DNA of 64,000 bases from Armatimonadetes bacterium Uphvl-Ar1. GTDB taxonomy: Bacteria; Armatimonadota; Fimbriimonadia; Fimbriimonadales; Fimbriimonadaceae. The notes beneath the pieces were generated by a model. The model was given only the letters and a program-made list of their open reading frames with translations. It was not told the origin of the DNA and did not search any database. This document shows, in pieces, positions 62,883 through 64,000 of this stretch (within the stretch, counting starts at the first letter, position 1; the number at the start of each line of letters is the position of its first letter). The position numbers and the translations under genes were made by a program. The stretch spans positions 2,232,001 to 2,296,000 of the forward strand of contig CP021423.1 of the NCBI GenBank assembly GCA_002162075.1, read 5' to 3'.

Positions 62883-64000
62883 TAGTAGTTTCCTCCCGCA
62901 TCAAAGGTCTCGGTCGTCGTCGTGTTGTATCGCTCAATCCACCGACGCAAGTTGTCAAAATTCGTTGTCGTCGATCCACCCAAAGTAAACGTATCCGGGT
63001 TGTAGAACGAACGCACCTTAATCGAAGCCCCGTTCACTCGCCGAACCGCATATCCGTTCCGACTAGAATCGAAGGTGTTGCCGCCAGGAATCTCAGCATA
63101 AGCAACTGAAACCCCCGCGAACTGCTCAACCCCACTGATCTTCAAATCCCGATCTCGCACCACCGGAGCAGATGGGCCCGCAAGCCAAAGTTCACCAATC
63201 GTCACCTTCTGACCACGATCAATCAGCGGGAAGTAAAGCCGGTTCGGTTGACCCCAACCTGCACTCGCCCCTTCGTAGCACTGACCCGCCACCAACTGGT
63301 TCGGCGCACTCGGATAAACCACGTTGTATGATGCTGATGCCTTCAAGACTTGAGTCGCGAGTTCGCTACTCGGGATGTACATCCCCCGAACTGAACGGCC
63401 CGCCAATTCAACCGGACCAGAGTCCGTGAACCCTTGGAACGTTCCATCTGGCAACGCAATCCGACCAGTAATTGCAAATCCATCCGACGTGTCCGTGTCG
63501 CGGAACTGCACATTGCCGTTCGATTTGTCCACAAAGTACGGACTTCCCGTCGCTTGGTCATTCCCCAGGATAAAACCACCGGTCTGCAAGTCCATCAAGA
63601 CAAAATCTTGCTGAGCCAGCGGCCCGGCCAGAGTCGGAACTTGCATGAACACATCTGTCGCAAGACCAATCCCACCAAAATTCGTACCGTCTGCCGACGA
63701 ACCACTGCCCGGCTTGATCGAGTTCACCAAAAGCTTGACGTTCGGGCTGAATGTGCCCGCAACTGGACGAGGAATCGAGAAGTCGTCCTGCATGATCCGC
63801 CAATCGTAAACCGAATAATCCACACGCGCCACCAGCGGAGTCGAGTTACCATCAATGTCACTCACCCGATAATTCGCACCTGCTGGATTCAACATCAACG
63901 TTCCATAAGCGTGATTCCAAGGGATAAATTGGTAAGGATCATCCTGATTGAATGTGCCGGTAGAAGGAACTTCGCTAAAAATTCGCTGAACCCGCAAACT
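62882..64000 (-). CDS. Large pilus-cluster protein, C-terminal part (partial)
   Basis: Open frame from the window edge to the TAA at 62882 (at least 372 codons); an internal TTG at 63997 is not a start. The visible part is beta-rich with Asn/Gly/Asp and short repeats (PNVKLLVNSIKPGSGSSADG, TGRIALPDGTFQGFTDSGPV). It ends in WIERYNTTTTETFDAGGNY. By its position directly before two pilin-type genes it may be another minor pilin or FimU/PilV-type protein whose N-terminus is out of view. No domain is recognised in the visible region. Confidence 0.6.
   Translation of the reverse strand, partial: SLRVQRIFSEVPSTGTFNQDDPYQFIPWNHAYGTLMLNPAGANYRVSDIDGNSTPLVARVDYSVYDWRIMQDDFSIPRPVAGTFSPNVKLLVNSIKPGSGSSADGTNFGGIGLATDVFMQVPTLAGPLAQQDFVLMDLQTGGFILGNDQATGSPYFVDKSNGNVQFRDTDTSDGFAITGRIALPDGTFQGFTDSGPVELAGRSVRGMYIPSSELATQVLKASASYNVVYPSAPNQLVAGQCYEGASAGWGQPNRLYFPLIDRGQKVTIGELWLAGPSAPVVRDRDLKISGVEQFAGVSVAYAEIPGGNTFDSSRNGYAVRRVNGASIKVRSFYNPDTFTLGGSTTTNFDNLRRWIERYNTTTTETFDAGGNY

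Noticed and set aside
1-64000. tRNA, rRNA, CRISPR arrays, insertion sequences, origin
   Set aside because: Looked for by eye (T-loop GTTCGAATC-type strings, repeat-spacer regularity, transposase motifs); none seen.

Overview
The window looks like a chromosome segment of a diderm, free-living bacterium with a moderate to slightly high GC content. Diderm character is inferred from a PilQ-type secretin, a TolC/membrane-fusion/RND efflux operon and KdsD (lipopolysaccharide Kdo pathway). The gene set resembles Armatimonadota (Fimbriimonas-like): Gly-rich-loop secretin, pilMNOPQ joined to aroKB, very large minor-pilin-type proteins, and a MoxR/DUF58/ABC-2 cluster. That placement is inference; no rRNA or tRNA gene was seen to confirm it. 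Most genes lie on the minus strand in tightly packed, often overlapping operons.

Layout. 1-8.0 kb (minus): a membrane-protein operon read from 7981 downward, with a secreted/membrane beta protein, two ABC-2 permeases flanking an ATPase, a Met/Gln-rich coiled-coil membrane protein, a MoxR AAA+ ATPase and the start of a DUF58 protein. 8.0-14.4 kb: small lipoprotein, sugar-1-phosphate nucleotidylyltransferase, lipoprotein with a pseudopilin-like tail, class III cyclase-like membrane protein, a decayed ParE toxin with its antitoxin, RtcB RNA ligase and a carboxypeptidase-regulatory-like lipoprotein. 14.4-18.4 kb: cytidine deaminase, MutS2, a DNRLRE-type protein and dispersed palindromic repeats. 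18.4-26.0 kb: an AbrB-type regulator, TolC, membrane fusion protein and RND pump operon, divergent from a DUF3187 protein. 26-31 kb: rpsR, a C11-peptidase homologue with Ser in place of the catalytic Cys, a GGDEF protein, and rplU-rpmA. 31-39.4 kb: kdsD, arginase, pdxT, ribD, rpe, a PASTA pseudokinase, aroB and aroK. 39.4-45.5 kb: pilQ, an extra STN/Gly-rich protein, and pilP-, pilO-, pilN- and pilM-like genes behind a strong promoter. 45.7-64 kb: four or more translationally coupled giant genes, two with pilin-type N-termini and two secreted beta-propeller/adhesin-like proteins of about 1550 and 2340 residues. I read these as a minor-pilin and pilus-tip module, and it is the most interesting part of the window.

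A technical point governs how 6-25 kb should be read. Seven genes are each split by a single missing base, five of them in a run of four C (plus strand) where five are needed: mutS2, the RND permease, the membrane fusion protein, TolC and the AbrB regulator. The 660-residue membrane protein and the DUF3187 gene show the same kind of break in neighbouring short runs. The simplest explanation is consensus error in homopolymers, so these are annotated as full-length genes with a frameshift. The ParE toxin has two lesions and may be a true pseudogene. The giant genes and the pilus operon show no such breaks.
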